Below are positions 46,168-55,894 of a stretch of 64,000 nucleotides of DNA, piece after piece. Within the stretch, counting starts at the first letter, position 1, and each line of letters opens with the position of its first letter. The notes beneath the pieces were generated by a model. That model had not been told where the DNA came from, did not search any database, and worked only from the letters and a program-made list of their open reading frames with translations. The position numbers and the translations under genes were made by a program. This stretch comes from Vibrio sp. JC009 (GTDB lineage: Bacteria > Pseudomonadota > Gammaproteobacteria > Enterobacterales > Vibrionaceae). The stretch spans positions 3,038,001 through 3,102,000 of the forward strand of contig NZ_CP092106.1 of assembly GCF_029016485.1 (NCBI RefSeq), in the 5' to 3' direction.

Positions 46168-46527
46168 TTATCCACCTAATTCATTTATCACTTTTTTGAA
46201 AGTCTCTTTGTCCATATCCCGGATGTTAATACTCAGGCTTTTCACAGCGCCGGCCTGCTCCTTCAGTTTAGCCATCAGAGCATCAGCCAGAGTATTTTTT
46301 TGCTCCGCCGTTCTGCCGGATAACAGCTCGAAAGTAATATGGATAAAATCCTCGCTGTCTCCGGTATGACCAATCAGCCAGTGATGGCAGCGAAGCGCCC
46401 TGGATTTAACATCTTCAGCCTGGAATAAGCCGCAATCCAGAGTAATCTCATGCAGGTCTTCCAGCAGGCCCTGCACATTAACGCGCTCATCCACCGAGTT
46501 TGAATATTCTAGTACAAGATTTGGCAT
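46168..46527 (-). CDS. 5-carboxymethyl-2-hydroxymuconate isomerase-like tautomerase
   Basis: 119 residues from MPNLVLEYSNSV at 46527, giving a catalytic Pro1 after Met removal as in the tautomerase superfamily. The sequence resembles CHMI (HpaF type), which isomerises an aromatic-degradation intermediate. No other homoprotocatechuate genes are near, so its physiological substrate is uncertain. The longer frame (seven more codons) would bury the catalytic proline and is rejected. Confidence 0.8.
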   Translation of the reverse strand: MPNLVLEYSNSVDERVNVQGLLEDLHEITLDCGLFQAEDVKSRALRCHHWLIGHTGDSEDFIHITFELLSGRTAEQKNTLADALMAKLKEQAGAVKSLSINIRDMDKETFKKVINELGG

Positions 46528-46757
46528 GGCTATCTCAACATTAGACAAGAGGGGTCAACCATACCGGATTTGAGACAAGATCCGACAGATTGACTATGAT
46601 TCTGTTTGTTGGATCACTTTCAGTAAATCGATTCCGTACATATGAGCGTAAAGATCAACCAAAGAAATGATTACCGTCATGATCTGGTCGCATTTATCTG
46701 TTATATTCTTTCGCAATTAAGTTAATTTTTTTCATAAATACATTTGGAGATATCCCT

Positions 46758-47522
46758 ATGCGTCAACCTGTAGTGATGGGTAACTGGAAACTAAACGGCA
46801 GCAAAGAAATGGTTACTGAGCTGCTAAACGGACTTAAAGCAGAGCTAGCTGGCGTAACTGGCGTTGACGTGGCAATTGCTCCACCTGCACTGTACATTGA
46901 CCTTGCAGAGCGTCTAATCGAAGGTACTGACATCATCCTTGGTGCTCAGAACACTGACGTAAACAACAAAGGTGCTTTCACTGGCGACATGTCTCCAGAA
47001 ATGCTGAAAGACTTCGGTGCTTCTCACATCATCATCGGCCACTCTGAGCGTCGTGACTACCACAACGAATCAGACGAGTACGTTGCTAAGAAATTCGCTT
47101 TCCTAAAAGAAAACGGTCTTAAGCCTGTATTCTGTATCGGTGAATCTGAAGCTCAGAACGAAGCTGGTGAAACTGAAGCAGTATGTGCACGTCAAATCAA
47201 CGCAGTTATCGACGCTTACGGTGTTGAAGCTCTGAACGGCGCTATCATCGCTTACGAACCAATCTGGGCTATCGGTACTGGTAAAGCAGCAACTGCAGAA
47301 GACGCACAGCGTATCCACGCTTCTATCCGTGCTCTAATCGCAGCGAAAGACGCAGCAGTAGCAGAGCAAGTAATCATCCAGTACGGCGGTTCTGTTAAAC
47401 CAGAAAACGCTGAAGCTTACTTCGCACAACCAGACATCGACGGCGCTCTAGTTGGCGGTGCATCTCTGGACGCTAAGGGCTTCGCAGCAATCGCTAAAGC
47501 GGCTGCTAAAGCTAAGGCTTAA
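46758..47522 (+). CDS. tpiA: Triosephosphate isomerase
   Basis: Interconverts dihydroxyacetone phosphate and glyceraldehyde 3-phosphate. Lys11 in GNWKLNG, His95 in [12 protein letters not shown] and the catalytic Glu in [11 protein letters not shown] are all present, with the phosphate loop [10 protein letters not shown]. Length 254 residues. Strong codon bias indicates high expression. TTTGGAG precedes the ATG, and a terminator follows. Confidence 0.97.
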   Translation: MRQPVVMGNWKLNGSKEMVTELLNGLKAELAGVTGVDVAIAPPALYIDLAERLIEGTDIILGAQNTDVNNKGAFTGDMSPEMLKDFGASHIIIGHSERRDYHNESDEYVAKKFAFLKENGLKPVFCIGESEAQNEAGETEAVCARQINAVIDAYGVEALNGAIIAYEPIWAIGTGKAATAEDAQRIHASIRALIAAKDAAVAEQVIIQYGGSVKPENAEAYFAQPDIDGALVGGASLDAKGFAAIAKAAAKAKA

Positions 47523-47554
47523 TTTTAGTTCGTTACTAGAATTTAGTTTTGAAG

Positions 47555-47582
47555 AAAGGTCGGCTTTGGTCGGCCTTTTTTA
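47555..47582 (+). terminator. Terminator of tpiA
   Basis: AAGGTCG pairs with CGGCCTT (one G-T pair) across an 8-base loop, followed by more T, 35 bp after the stop. Confidence 0.8.
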
Positions 47583-47584
47583 GT

Positions 47585-47697
47585 TTTTGGGCCCTGGGGT
47601 CGGGCTTCGCCCTGCTAGGCCCTGGGCCCTGGGAGATCGTTGGTTATACTCCCAGGGCCTGTAGGACGAAGTCCGTTCCCAGGGCCCAGGGCCAAAA
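47585..47697. repeat. GGGCCCTGGG palindromic repeat with GGACGAAGTCC hairpin
   Basis: TTTTTGGGCCCTGGGG, GGCCCTGGGCCCTGGGAG, then CTCCCAGGGCCTGTA, the hairpin GGACGAAGTCC (47664-47674) and CCCAGGGCCCAGGGCC. The ends are mutually complementary, so the 110 bp between tpiA and pfkA form a long imperfect cruciform. Confidence 0.85.
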
Positions 47698-47698
47698 A

Positions 47699-47730
47699 CA
47701 AAAAAACGACCGCAGGCTCCCCCACGATCG
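47699..47730 (-). terminator. Terminator of pfkA
   Basis: On the minus strand CGATCGTGGG pairs with CCTGCGGTCG (all ten positions pair, counting G-T) and is followed by seven T, about 30 bp after the pfkA stop. Confidence 0.8.
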
Positions 47731-47761
47731 TCTTTATTAACTATTTCGGCTTCGTCGAAAC

Positions 47762-48724
47762 TTAGAACAACTCTTCCGCAACCTGATATAGATCTTCACG
47801 TACCGGACGACGCATATTTTCAATTGCATCGATGATATCGTGGTGTACAAGTTCTTCTTTCTGGATACCTACACAGCGGCCGCCGTGGCCTTCCATTAGC
47901 AGGTGTACAGCGTAGTTACCCATGCGGGAAGCAAGTACGCGGTCGAACGCAGTCGGACGGCCGCCACGCTGGATGTGACCCAGTACAGTTGCACGGGTTT
48001 CACGGCCAGTCGCTTCTTCGATCTCTTTAGCCAGCTCGTTTGCATCCATCATCAGCTCTGTCAGCGCGATGATAGCGTGCTTCTTGCCCTTCTGCAGACC
48101 TTCAAGCAGGCTGTCGATCAGGTCTTCCTTACTCCATGACTTTTCAGGAGTAATGATGTACTCACAACCACCAGCAATTGAAGACATCAGAGTCAGGTCA
48201 CCACAGTGACGGCCCATGATTTCAACAATAGAGATACGCTGGTGTGAAGAAGAAGTGTCACGCAGACGGTCAATGTTGTCGATAACTGTGTTAAGTGCAG
48301 TCAGGTAACCGATTGTGTAGTCAGTACCCGCGATATCGTTATCGATTGTGCCCGGTAGGCCAACACATGGGTAACCCATCTCAGTCAGCTTCTTAGCACC
48401 CATGTAAGAACCGTCACCACCGATAACAACAAGTGCTTCGATGCCGTGCGCATTCAGGTTTTCAATCGCTTTTTCACGGATAGAAACTTCTTTGAACTCC
48501 GGGAAACGCGCAGAGCCAAGGAAAGTACCGCCACGGTTAATTACGTCAGATACGCTTGAACGATCCAGTTTCTCGATACGGTTTTCATATAGCCCTTGGT
48601 AACCGTCATAAACACCGTATACCTCCAGACCTGCAGAAAGTGCAGTACGAACTACGCCACGAATTGCTGCGTTCATACCAGGTGCGTCACCGCCACTTGT
48701 CAAAACACCGATCTTCTTAATCAT
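47762..48724 (-). CDS. pfkA: 6-phosphofructokinase I
   Basis: Phosphorylates fructose 6-phosphate with ATP in glycolysis. ATP loop [17 protein letters not shown], substrate segments [15 protein letters not shown] with the catalytic Asp, and [11 protein letters not shown] start at 48724 ([12 protein letters not shown], 320 residues, the E. coli length), with GAGGG about 6 bases upstream; the GTG two codons earlier lies too close to it. It stands alone and is followed by a terminator. Confidence 0.97.
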   Translation of the reverse strand: MIKKIGVLTSGGDAPGMNAAIRGVVRTALSAGLEVYGVYDGYQGLYENRIEKLDRSSVSDVINRGGTFLGSARFPEFKEVSIREKAIENLNAHGIEALVVIGGDGSYMGAKKLTEMGYPCVGLPGTIDNDIAGTDYTIGYLTALNTVIDNIDRLRDTSSSHQRISIVEIMGRHCGDLTLMSSIAGGCEYIITPEKSWSKEDLIDSLLEGLQKGKKHAIIALTELMMDANELAKEIEEATGRETRATVLGHIQRGGRPTAFDRVLASRMGNYAVHLLMEGHGGRCVGIQKEELVHHDIIDAIENMRRPVREDLYQVAEELF

Positions 48725-48982
48725 GCTCACCCTCGATTTTATAAATCAAAATTAAAAATTTAACTGCCTTATTTGGCGAAAATATGAATGTATCCCGTAA
48801 TACTTTTGTTCGCTCATCAACCAGGAGCGCCAGAACGAAATACTGAAATTTTTTTACTTATGTAAGAGTATTACAATTTTGCTCAAAAACTTTGTTGATT
48901 CATATCAGAATCAACCTGAGTATAGCCTCTTTGAACAAGAAACAGCCAAAACGGAGCTATTTCTATCAGATTTAGACTCCCC

Positions 48983-49891
48983 TTACCAGCCTAATTCCTT
49001 CTGTCCTTTCTCTGTACCATAGACAACAGATACAGGATCCTGATGTATCTGCACATCCGAATGAGGGAAAATTTCCATCAAAAGATCTTCCACTTCATCA
49101 GAGATCTTATGTGCTTTTATCAGCGGAATATGATCATCGAGCTCCAGATGAAGCTGAATAAAGCGCACAGGCCCGGATTTTCTGGTACGAAGCTGATGTA
49201 CCCCCAGAACGCCTTCCACAGAGACCACATGTGTTCTGATGGTTTCAAGCTCAGATTCCGGAAGCTGGCGGTCCAGCAAAGACTGAATCGCTTCTTTGAT
49301 CATTTTAAAAGCGCTGACCAGGATAAACAGACCAATACCGATAGCGAACACAGGGTCAGCCTGCTTCACGCCAAAGTAGCTCAAACCAAGCGCAATCATA
49401 ATCGCGACGTTCATATACAGGTCGGTCTGATAATGCAGAGAATCCGCAGCAATCGCCTGGCTGCCCGTTTTACGCACAACATATTTCTGGAACAGGACAA
49501 GGCCGAAAGTCAGCACCATAGCGAACAAGCTGACATAAATACCGTACTCAGGAGAAGCAAGTTCATGAGGTCTGAAGAAGCGGTCGATACCGCTTAAAAT
49601 AAGGAAACAGGCTGAGCCGGAGATAAACATGGTCTGGGCAAGCGCCGCCAGAGATTCGGCCTTTCCGTGACCAAAAGTATGCTCTTCATCGGCTGGCTGA
49701 AGCGCATAACGCACAACAAACAGGTTAACCACCGAAGCGCCGATATCCAGAACAGAATCAATAACCGATGCCAGCAAGCTGACTGAACCCGTCACCCACC
49801 AGACGCCGACTTTTGAAATAAGCAGTATTGATGCAACCCCGGTTGCAAGCCACGCGGCTAAAGAGACTAAACGCGCGTATTCATCTTTCAT
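48983..49891 (-). CDS. fieF: Cation-efflux (CDF) transporter FieF
   Basis: An inner-membrane proton antiporter exporting Fe(II) and Zn(II). Six transmembrane helices; the metal site is formed by SVIDSVLDIGASVVN and SLHYQTDLYMNVAI, with the conserved FGHGKAESLAALAQ between. A cytoplasmic domain ends GPVRFIQLHLELDDHIPL. I start at 49891 (MKDEYARLVSLAAWL, 302 residues), matching FieF; the longer frame adds unconserved residues. It sits next to cpxP, as in E. coli, where the gene order is cpxRA-cpxP-fieF-pfkA. Confidence 0.93.
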   Translation of the reverse strand: MKDEYARLVSLAAWLATGVASILLISKVGVWWVTGSVSLLASVIDSVLDIGASVVNLFVVRYALQPADEEHTFGHGKAESLAALAQTMFISGSACFLILSGIDRFFRPHELASPEYGIYVSLFAMVLTFGLVLFQKYVVRKTGSQAIAADSLHYQTDLYMNVAIMIALGLSYFGVKQADPVFAIGIGLFILVSAFKMIKEAIQSLLDRQLPESELETIRTHVVSVEGVLGVHQLRTRKSGPVRFIQLHLELDDHIPLIKAHKISDEVEDLLMEIFPHSDVQIHQDPVSVVYGTEKGQKELGW

Positions 49892-49952
49892 AACAGAATC
49901 ATTCAGATTTAATTTGCGCAGATTATAACCTTGAATATGTGACTTGGGTATC

Positions 49953-49982
49953 AAAAAATAAAGCAGCCCGAAGGCTGCTTTA
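49953..49982 (-). terminator. Terminator of cpxP
   Basis: TAAAGCAGCC and GGCTGCTTTA form a 10-bp stem; read on the minus strand the loop is TTCG and a run of T follows (ATTTTTT). It lies 33 bp after the cpxP stop. Confidence 0.9.
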
Positions 49983-50015
49983 GGAACACAAGTGTAGCAA
50001 GACTATTGCATTTGA

Positions 50016-50528
50016 TTAGTTGCGGTTCATACGATCATTCATACGCTCTGTACATTCCTGCATGCGCTCAGCCTGAATCTCTTTTAGCTCAGCCTTCTGC
50101 TCATCCGTCAGAATGCTCATCATGTCATGGCGTGCTTTCAGCATTTCTACCTGGCGCTCAGACTGTTTTTCTACCATCTTAGCGGCAAGAGCCTTAGCCT
50201 GCTCTTCGTCAAAATCAGCAGCCAGAACCAGATCCTGTACCTCGGTATTTAAGCCCTGCATTGCAGCCATACGGTCTGCCATACGAGTGCCACGGTCAGC
50301 TTTTCTTTGCTCACGCTTTGCATCACGTAGTGCTTTCAGTTGGTCTTCCTGCTCATCTGTCAGGTCTAACTGACGAAGAGCACCTCTGTCAAAACCACCA
50401 CACTTACCACCGAAGTCATTAAAACCTTTACCGCCACCCTGCTTGCCGCCAAATGCGTAAGCACTTGCAGTACCTAGAGCCAGAGGAAGAACAGCAGCAG
50501 CCAATACGATTTTCTTAACAGTTTTCAT
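50016..50528 (-). CDS. cpxP: Periplasmic Spy/CpxP-family stress protein
   Basis: 170 residues with a signal peptide (about 1-25, cleavage after AYA), a Gly-rich mature start and two LTxxQ motifs (LTDEQEDQL and LTDEQKAEL) typical of CpxP/Spy. CpxP restrains the sensor CpxA and helps remove misfolded proteins. It is divergent from cpxR across tandem CpxR boxes, so autoregulated induction by envelope stress is expected. Confidence 0.9.
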   Translation of the reverse strand: MKTVKKIVLAAAVLPLALGTASAYAFGGKQGGGKGFNDFGGKCGGFDRGALRQLDLTDEQEDQLKALRDAKREQRKADRGTRMADRMAAMQGLNTEVQDLVLAADFDEEQAKALAAKMVEKQSERQVEMLKARHDMMSILTDEQKAELKEIQAERMQECTERMNDRMNRN

Positions 50529-50601
50529 AATATAAACCCTTACTAGATAATTTTGGAAAGGCTGTCTTCACAGCGCTTGAGTATAGAATAGAGGCTGCTA
50601 A

Positions 50602-50637
50602 GTAAAGCAACGTATAGAAAGCGTAAAGATACGTAAA
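50602..50637. promoter_or_regulatory. Tandem CpxR boxes between cpxP and cpxR
   Basis: GTAAA-GATAC-GTAAA at 50623-50637 is an exact GTAAA-N5-GTAAA box. A second, GTAAA-GCAAC-GTATA, starts at 50602, precisely 21 bp (two helical turns) away. Both lie in the divergent cpxP/cpxR promoter region, as expected for autoregulation. Confidence 0.8.
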
Positions 50638-50715
50638 GAGGAAAGAAGTGGTTAATTTTCCCTGTAAGATCGTTGATACTTACTCTATGACTTCAGAATA
50701 AGAGCATATAGCAGC

Positions 50716-51399
50716 ATGGCCAATATACTACTTGTCGACGACGACACAGAACTGACTTCCCTGTTAAAAGAAGTATTAACCTTTGAAGGTTTTAATGTAA
50801 CCGAAGCCAATGACGGTGAAGCCGGCCTTGCCGCTGTCTCAGAAGAGATCGATCTTATTCTGCTTGACGTTATGATGCCCAGAATGAGTGGCACGGATAT
50901 GCTGAAAAAACTGCGTGAAAACTGGGAAACGCCGGTTTTGATGCTTACCGCTAAGGGAGAAGAGAGCGACCGGGTTATTGGCCTGGAACTTGGCGCAGAC
51001 GATTATCTGCCAAAGCCATTCAGCGATCGGGAACTGCTTGCCCGTATGAAAGCCATTCTGCGCCGGACTCAGAAGCATGAAAGTAAATCTTCTGACTCAA
51101 TTCAGTATCAGGACATAAAAGTCATTCCAGGCAAACAGGAAGCCTACTGCTCAGGACAGCTTATTGAGCTAACCGGAACTGAGTTCGCCCTGCTTGCTCA
51201 TCTTATACAGCATCCGGGAGAAACCCTGACAAAAGAAACGCTGAGTCTTGATGTTCTCGGCAAACGTCTTGCTCCATTTGACCGTGCTATCGATATGCAT
51301 GTGTCTAACTTAAGAAAAAAACTTCCGGAAAGAAGTGACGGAAAGCCACGAATTAAAACCCTCAGAGGAAGAGGCTATCTTCTGGTTGAGGAGGGATAA
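50716..51399 (+). CDS. cpxR: Envelope-stress response regulator CpxR
   Basis: An OmpR-family regulator. The receiver domain carries the acidic pair in LLVDDDTELTSLL, the phospho-acceptor Asp in LILLDVMMPRMSG and the conserved Lys in YLPKPFSDREL; the C-terminal winged helix includes LTGTEFALLAHLIQHPGE and DMHVSNLRKKL. Length 227. Its stop codon overlaps the cpxA start (TAATG), so the pair is translationally coupled. Confidence 0.95.
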   Translation: MANILLVDDDTELTSLLKEVLTFEGFNVTEANDGEAGLAAVSEEIDLILLDVMMPRMSGTDMLKKLRENWETPVLMLTAKGEESDRVIGLELGADDYLPKPFSDRELLARMKAILRRTQKHESKSSDSIQYQDIKVIPGKQEAYCSGQLIELTGTEFALLAHLIQHPGETLTKETLSLDVLGKRLAPFDRAIDMHVSNLRKKLPERSDGKPRIKTLRGRGYLLVEEG

Positions 51400-52808
51400 T
51401 GCGCATACCTAAGGTTTCTAACCTCTATGGCCGGATTTTTGCCATATTCTGGTTCACCATGTTTCTGGTATTGCTGGCCGTAACCAGTATCACCCAGTCG
51501 GATCCAAGGCAGACTCACGAAGCCCAAAGCGGGAACATAGAGCTGCTTGAAGAGGTAGCAGAACGTATTGAAGACAGGTTCTCAAACATGAGCAGCCTGT
51601 CCTATGCCCTGCAACTGATCGACAACCGTTATAAAGACAACAACAAAAACCGCAGAGACTGGGATAAAAAAGATGACGATGATGACGATAAACCACGCAT
51701 CTATTTAACCGATCTTAACGGAAACCTGCTCGGCAACTATGGCCGTATGCAGTCCAAGTTTATCCAGAATTTTGTCACCGGAATTGACAGCTTTGATAAG
51801 CCACATCAGCGGCAATACGGCAGGTTTATGTTTGCCGGTCCCAAACCAGTGATCATTGCCAATCAGAAAGTGCTGCTGTTTATCGGAGCTAAAAAGGAAC
51901 TGTCTGCCCCCTTCCTGATTCAGATTTTAGATAGTCCGGTAAAACTGCTGCTCACTGTAATGCTGGTCAGTACACCATTGCTGCTCTGGTTAGCCTGGGC
52001 GCTTAGCCAGCCAGCCAGAAGGCTGGAGCAAGCAGCCCGACGCGTTGCAAACGGCGAGTTTGAACAGGATCCGTCACTGGAAAAAGGCAGCACAGAGTTT
52101 CGTGAGGCAGGCGCCGCCTTTAACCAGATGGTGCTAGCGGTGAATGGCATGATCTCCGGAAATCAGCGCCTGCTGTCTGATATCTCCCACGAACTCAGAT
52201 CTCCGCTCACCCGGCTTCGCATGGCAAATGCCCTGGCGACCCGGAAGCAGGGTGAAAGCGATGAACTAAAACGCATTGATACCGAAGCTGAACGTCTGGA
52301 AAAAATGATTGGAGAGCTGCTGGAGCTTTCACGTATGCAGGTGAACAGCCATCAGGTCCGTGAAGAACGTTCTGCTTCAGACCTCTGGAATGATCTGGTT
52401 AAGGACGCACAGTTCGAAGCTGAGCAGGTGGAAAAAGAGCTCACCTACAGCCCGATTCCCGACTGTAAGATCACAGGTAACCCTAACCTGCTGATGAGCG
52501 CCGTGGAGAATATTATCCGCAATGCGGTTCACTACGGAAAGGACACTATCCGGGTTAACTTCCAGCTAAAAGAGCAGATGCTGAATATCTCTGTCGAAGA
52601 CAACGGCGAAGGCGTGCCCGAACATGAACTGCAGGAAATCTTCCGCCCTTTCTACCGGGTATCCACCGCCCGCGACCGGAAATCCGGAGGTGCAGGCTTA
52701 GGTCTTGCGATCACCGAAAGCGCAGTACGCCAGCACAATGGCAGCGTAACCGCATCCAGAAGCGAACTGGGCGGCCTGCGGGTACTTATCCAGCTACCGG
52801 CTCAGTAA
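51399..52808 (+). CDS. cpxA: Envelope-stress sensor histidine kinase CpxA
   Basis: Inner-membrane sensor that phosphorylates CpxR on envelope protein damage. Two transmembrane helices (about residues 11-29 and 184-203) bracket a periplasmic domain with an unusually acidic-basic stretch (KKDDDDDKP). Then come HAMP, the phospho-His in DISHELRSPLTRLRMAN, and ATPase boxes N (NIIRNAVHY), G1 (DNGEGVPEHEL) and G2 (GAGLGLAI). Length 469. A terminator follows at 52816. Confidence 0.95.
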   Translation: MRIPKVSNLYGRIFAIFWFTMFLVLLAVTSITQSDPRQTHEAQSGNIELLEEVAERIEDRFSNMSSLSYALQLIDNRYKDNNKNRRDWDKKDDDDDDKPRIYLTDLNGNLLGNYGRMQSKFIQNFVTGIDSFDKPHQRQYGRFMFAGPKPVIIANQKVLLFIGAKKELSAPFLIQILDSPVKLLLTVMLVSTPLLLWLAWALSQPARRLEQAARRVANGEFEQDPSLEKGSTEFREAGAAFNQMVLAVNGMISGNQRLLSDISHELRSPLTRLRMANALATRKQGESDELKRIDTEAERLEKMIGELLELSRMQVNSHQVREERSASDLWNDLVKDAQFEAEQVEKELTYSPIPDCKITGNPNLLMSAVENIIRNAVHYGKDTIRVNFQLKEQMLNISVEDNGEGVPEHELQEIFRPFYRVSTARDRKSGGAGLGLAITESAVRQHNGSVTASRSELGGLRVLIQLPAQ

Positions 52809-52815
52809 AAACAAC

Positions 52816-52854
52816 AAAAAGCGCGGTCAGGTCAGATACCTTTCCGCGCTTTTT
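52816..52854 (+). terminator. Terminator of cpxRA
   Basis: AAAAAGCGCGG pairs with CCGCGCTTTTT, 8 bp after the cpxA stop; it can also serve trmL from the other side. Confidence 0.88.
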
Positions 52855-52890
52855 CGTTCATCTATTATAAATAGCAAAAGTCCTACAGAG

Positions 52891-53370
52891 TTATACTGCT
52901 CCCTCAAACCCCAATTGTCTCCAGGCTTCAAAAGCAATAATCGCTACCGCATTTGAAAGGTTCAGGCTCCTGCTGTCCGGTACCATTGGGATACGGATTC
53001 GTTGTTCCATTGGCAGGCTTTCAATTAGCTCTGCTGGTAAACCTCTGGTTTCCGGACCAAACAGAAGCACATCGCTTTTTCTAAACTCTGCGTCCACATG
53101 ATGGCCTGTGGTTTTGGTGGTACAGGCAAAGAGGCGATACTCTCCTTCACGTTCATTTTCCAGATAATCAATGAAAGCCTGCAGGTTTTTGTGACGTTTT
53201 ACCCTTGCCAGATCGTGGTAATCAAGACCAGCTCTGCGCACTTTTTTCTCTTCAAGGTCAAAGCCAAGAGGCTCAATAAGATGAAGGTTCGCTCCACAGT
53301 TTGCACAGAGTCGGATTATATTGCCTGTGTTAGGAGCAATTTCTGGTTCGTAAAGCGCGATATCAAGCAT
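52891..53370 (-). CDS. trmL: tRNA (cytidine/uridine-34 2'-O)-methyltransferase
   Basis: A SPOUT-fold enzyme that methylates the wobble ribose of leucine tRNAs. Markers: [37 protein letters not shown], the knot segments [11 protein letters not shown] and [19 protein letters not shown]. Length 159 residues. It is a single-gene unit convergent with cpxA. Confidence 0.95.
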   Translation of the reverse strand: MLDIALYEPEIAPNTGNIIRLCANCGANLHLIEPLGFDLEEKKVRRAGLDYHDLARVKRHKNLQAFIDYLENEREGEYRLFACTTKTTGHHVDAEFRKSDVLLFGPETRGLPAELIESLPMEQRIRIPMVPDSRSLNLSNAVAIIAFEAWRQLGFEGAV

Positions 53371-53424
53371 GTGGTATTGTCTGTCTGATTAAAAGGGGGA
53401 AAATTATATACTCAAACCAGGTTG

Positions 53425-53473
53425 GGGGGGTAGCTTGAATAAGGCTACGGTTCTTTTCCCCATAGCCCTATAA
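53425..53473. repeat. Short CCCCATAGCCCTATA repeat
   Basis: TAGCTTGAATAAGGCTA, then CCCCATAGCCCTATAAAACC, the complement of the CTATGGGG words found at 1436-1500. It lies between trmL and fxsA. Confidence 0.5.
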
Positions 53474-53476
53474 AAC

Positions 53477-54007
53477 CTAATTCAACTTATCCCGATCGCT
53501 TTGATCCCCATCCTTCCTCTCATACTCTCCCTCAAACGTATTTCCGTCTTCCTGATTTGAGCGGAAAGGATCCTGCTGACCAAACGGGCTTTCGTCAAAG
53601 CCGCCCTGAGAATAGAAGCCACCCTGGAAACCATTGCCGCCGGAGATGGTGTTTACCTTCACTCTGGACATGATTTGTTTAGCCAAAGCCGCCCTTGGAG
53701 CTGGTAAAAGAACAAGCATACCCATGGCATCGGTCATAAAGCCCGGGGTGAGTAGTAGCACGCCGGATACTGCCAGCATCACACCTTCTACAATCTGCTG
53801 AGCCGGGATTTCACCCTGCTGCAGCCTGCTCTGTACGGATAACAGAGTCTGCAGACCCTGGCTTCTCACCAGTGAGGCGCCCACAACGGCGGTAATAATG
53901 ACCAAAGCAATGGTCGGCCAGAGGCCAAGAAACCCACCCAGTTGAATAAACAGGCCAATTTCAATAATAGGTACACAAATAAACAACAGAAGTAATACAG
54001 GAAACAC
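53477..54007 (-). CDS. fxsA: FxsA family membrane protein
   Basis: 176 residues with three or four transmembrane helices (LLLLFICVPIIEIGLFIQLG; TIALVIITAVVGASL; GVMLAVSGVLLLTPGFMTD) and a Gly/Gln/Asp-rich cytoplasmic tail. FxsA overproduction suppresses F-plasmid exclusion of phage T7 in E. coli; the normal role is unknown. The start codon is GTG. It neighbours aspA, as in E. coli. Confidence 0.9.
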   Translation of the reverse strand: MFPVLLLLFICVPIIEIGLFIQLGGFLGLWPTIALVIITAVVGASLVRSQGLQTLLSVQSRLQQGEIPAQQIVEGVMLAVSGVLLLTPGFMTDAMGMLVLLPAPRAALAKQIMSRVKVNTISGGNGFQGGFYSQGGFDESPFGQQDPFRSNQEDGNTFEGEYERKDGDQSDRDKLN

Positions 54008-54288
54008 AAGCTCTCCTTCAATAGATCTTAATAATGCTTTTAATATCCCCCACAGTGTACGCGAAACCTACCCAATCTAAAGAAGTATTACCTAAATTTA
54101 CGATCTGAAAATTAATTAACGCAAGCCTGACATAAACAGTGACCTAGTTACTATTTTTGTAAACTCAATACGTTATCATCGCATTAAATTATGGGATAAA
54201 GAACAACCAGGCCTCTGACGAACGGATTCTAAAAGCAGAGTAGGCTATATAATCTATATATTTATAATTATTTCCTAAGGCGATCCGT

Positions 54289-55746
54289 ATGACTAAGGTT
54301 TCCGAACTTTCCCCATCAGCGACTCATGTCTCCTCTACCCGCATTGAACACGACCTGCTCGGCGAGCGTCATGTTCCGGCCGACGCCTATTACGGCATTC
54401 ATACTTTAAGGGCTATCGAAAACTTCAATATTTCCGATACCACCATCTCCGATGTTCCCGAGTTTGTACGCGGCATGGTAATGACTAAGAAAGCGGCCAC
54501 GATGGCAAACAAGGATCTTAGCGTTATCCCCGCAGATATTGCAGACGTAATCATTCAGGCCTGTGACACCATTCTGGAGACAGGCAAGTGCATGGATCAG
54601 TTCCCTTCAGATGTCTTTCAGGGCGGTGCGGGTACATCGGTGAATATGAATACCAACGAAGTGATTGCCAACGTCGCACTGGAACTTATGGGGAAAGAGA
54701 AGGGTCAGTACGATATCGTTAACCCCAATGATCATGTCAACAAAAGCCAGTCCACCAACTGCGCATACCCGACGGGCTTCCGTATCGCGGTCTACAACAG
54801 TATTCATAAGCTAACCGATGCCGTTGAATACCTTAAAGGTGCCTTTGAACTTAAGAGCGAAGAGTTTGCGACTGTGCTTAAAATGGGCCGCACCCAACTT
54901 CAGGACGCCGTTCCTATGTCGGTAGGGCAGGAGTTCAAGGCTTATGCTGTCACTATTAAGGAAGAGATCCGGAACCTGAAATACACCTCCAAACTACTGC
55001 TGGAAGTCAACCTTGGCGCTACCGCTATCGGCACCGGTCTTAATGCAGCCGAAGGGTATCAGACACTGGCAGTTAAACATCTTGCAGAAGTTAGCGGCCT
55101 TGAGTGCACTCCTGCAGAGAACCTGATTGAAGCCACATCAGATACCGGTGCTTACGTTATGGTGCACGGCGCCTTAAAACGCCTGGCGGTTAAACTTTCC
55201 AAAATCTGTAATGATCTGCGCTTGCTTTCATCCGGGCCTCGTGCCGGCTTAAATGAAATCAACCTTCCTGAGCTGCAGGCCGGCTCTTCCATTATGCCGG
55301 CTAAGGTAAACCCGGTTGTGCCTGAAGTGGTTAATCAGGTCTGCTTTAAAGTTCTGGGGAATGACACCTCAGTCTCCTTTGCAGCCGAAGGCGGTCAGCT
55401 GCAGTTAAATGTTATGGAGCCGGTGATTGCTCAGTGTATGTTTGAATCTCTGGACATCCTGACTAACGCCTGCGTGAACCTTCGCGATAAGTGTGTTGAC
55501 GGCATTACAGTTAACAAAGAAGTCTGCGAAAGCTATGTCTTTAACTCCATCGGTATTGTTACCTATCTGAACCCTTATATCGGTCACCATGAAGGTGACA
55601 TAGTCGGAAAAATCTGTGCTGAGACAGGAAAAAGCGTGCGCGAGGTGGTTCTGGACCGCGGCCTTCTGACAGAAGACGAACTGGACGACATCTTCTCACC
55701 AGAAAACCTGATGAGACCTCAGTATAAAGCGAAACGTTACGACTAA
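54289..55746 (+). CDS. aspA: Aspartate ammonia-lyase
   Basis: Splits aspartate to fumarate and ammonia, providing fumarate for anaerobic respiration. Fumarase/aspartase signature [12 protein letters not shown] with the catalytic Ser loop, and [13 protein letters not shown] segment [17 protein letters not shown]. Length 485; the N-terminus is about 15 residues longer than in E. coli. The C4-dicarboxylate carrier dcuA follows on the same strand, which together exchange aspartate for succinate. Confidence 0.96.
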   Translation: MTKVSELSPSATHVSSTRIEHDLLGERHVPADAYYGIHTLRAIENFNISDTTISDVPEFVRGMVMTKKAATMANKDLSVIPADIADVIIQACDTILETGKCMDQFPSDVFQGGAGTSVNMNTNEVIANVALELMGKEKGQYDIVNPNDHVNKSQSTNCAYPTGFRIAVYNSIHKLTDAVEYLKGAFELKSEEFATVLKMGRTQLQDAVPMSVGQEFKAYAVTIKEEIRNLKYTSKLLLEVNLGATAIGTGLNAAEGYQTLAVKHLAEVSGLECTPAENLIEATSDTGAYVMVHGALKRLAVKLSKICNDLRLLSSGPRAGLNEINLPELQAGSSIMPAKVNPVVPEVVNQVCFKVLGNDTSVSFAAEGGQLQLNVMEPVIAQCMFESLDILTNACVNLRDKCVDGITVNKEVCESYVFNSIGIVTYLNPYIGHHEGDIVGKICAETGKSVREVVLDRGLLTEDELDDIFSPENLMRPQYKAKRYD

Positions 55747-55758
55747 CTTCTAGCTTCC

Positions 55759-55818
55759 GGGGCTAAGCCCCTCAATCCAATATTCCATCCATTATCAGGG
55801 CTCTGCGAAGAGCCCTGA
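55759..55818 (+). other. Hairpins between aspA and dcuA
   Basis: GGGGC-TAA-GCCCC at 55759-55771 and a perfect 10-bp stem TCAGGGCTCT / AGAGCCCTGA with GCGA (GNRA) loop at 55795-55818. Neither is followed by a T-run, so they look like mRNA-stabilising or processing hairpins rather than terminators. Confidence 0.6.
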
Positions 55819-55894
55819 GGGTTAACTCACGCTCAAAAAACATCAATTTTGTTTCAACATGTTTCTCAGAAATTCGTTTAGAGGATAAAAATTA

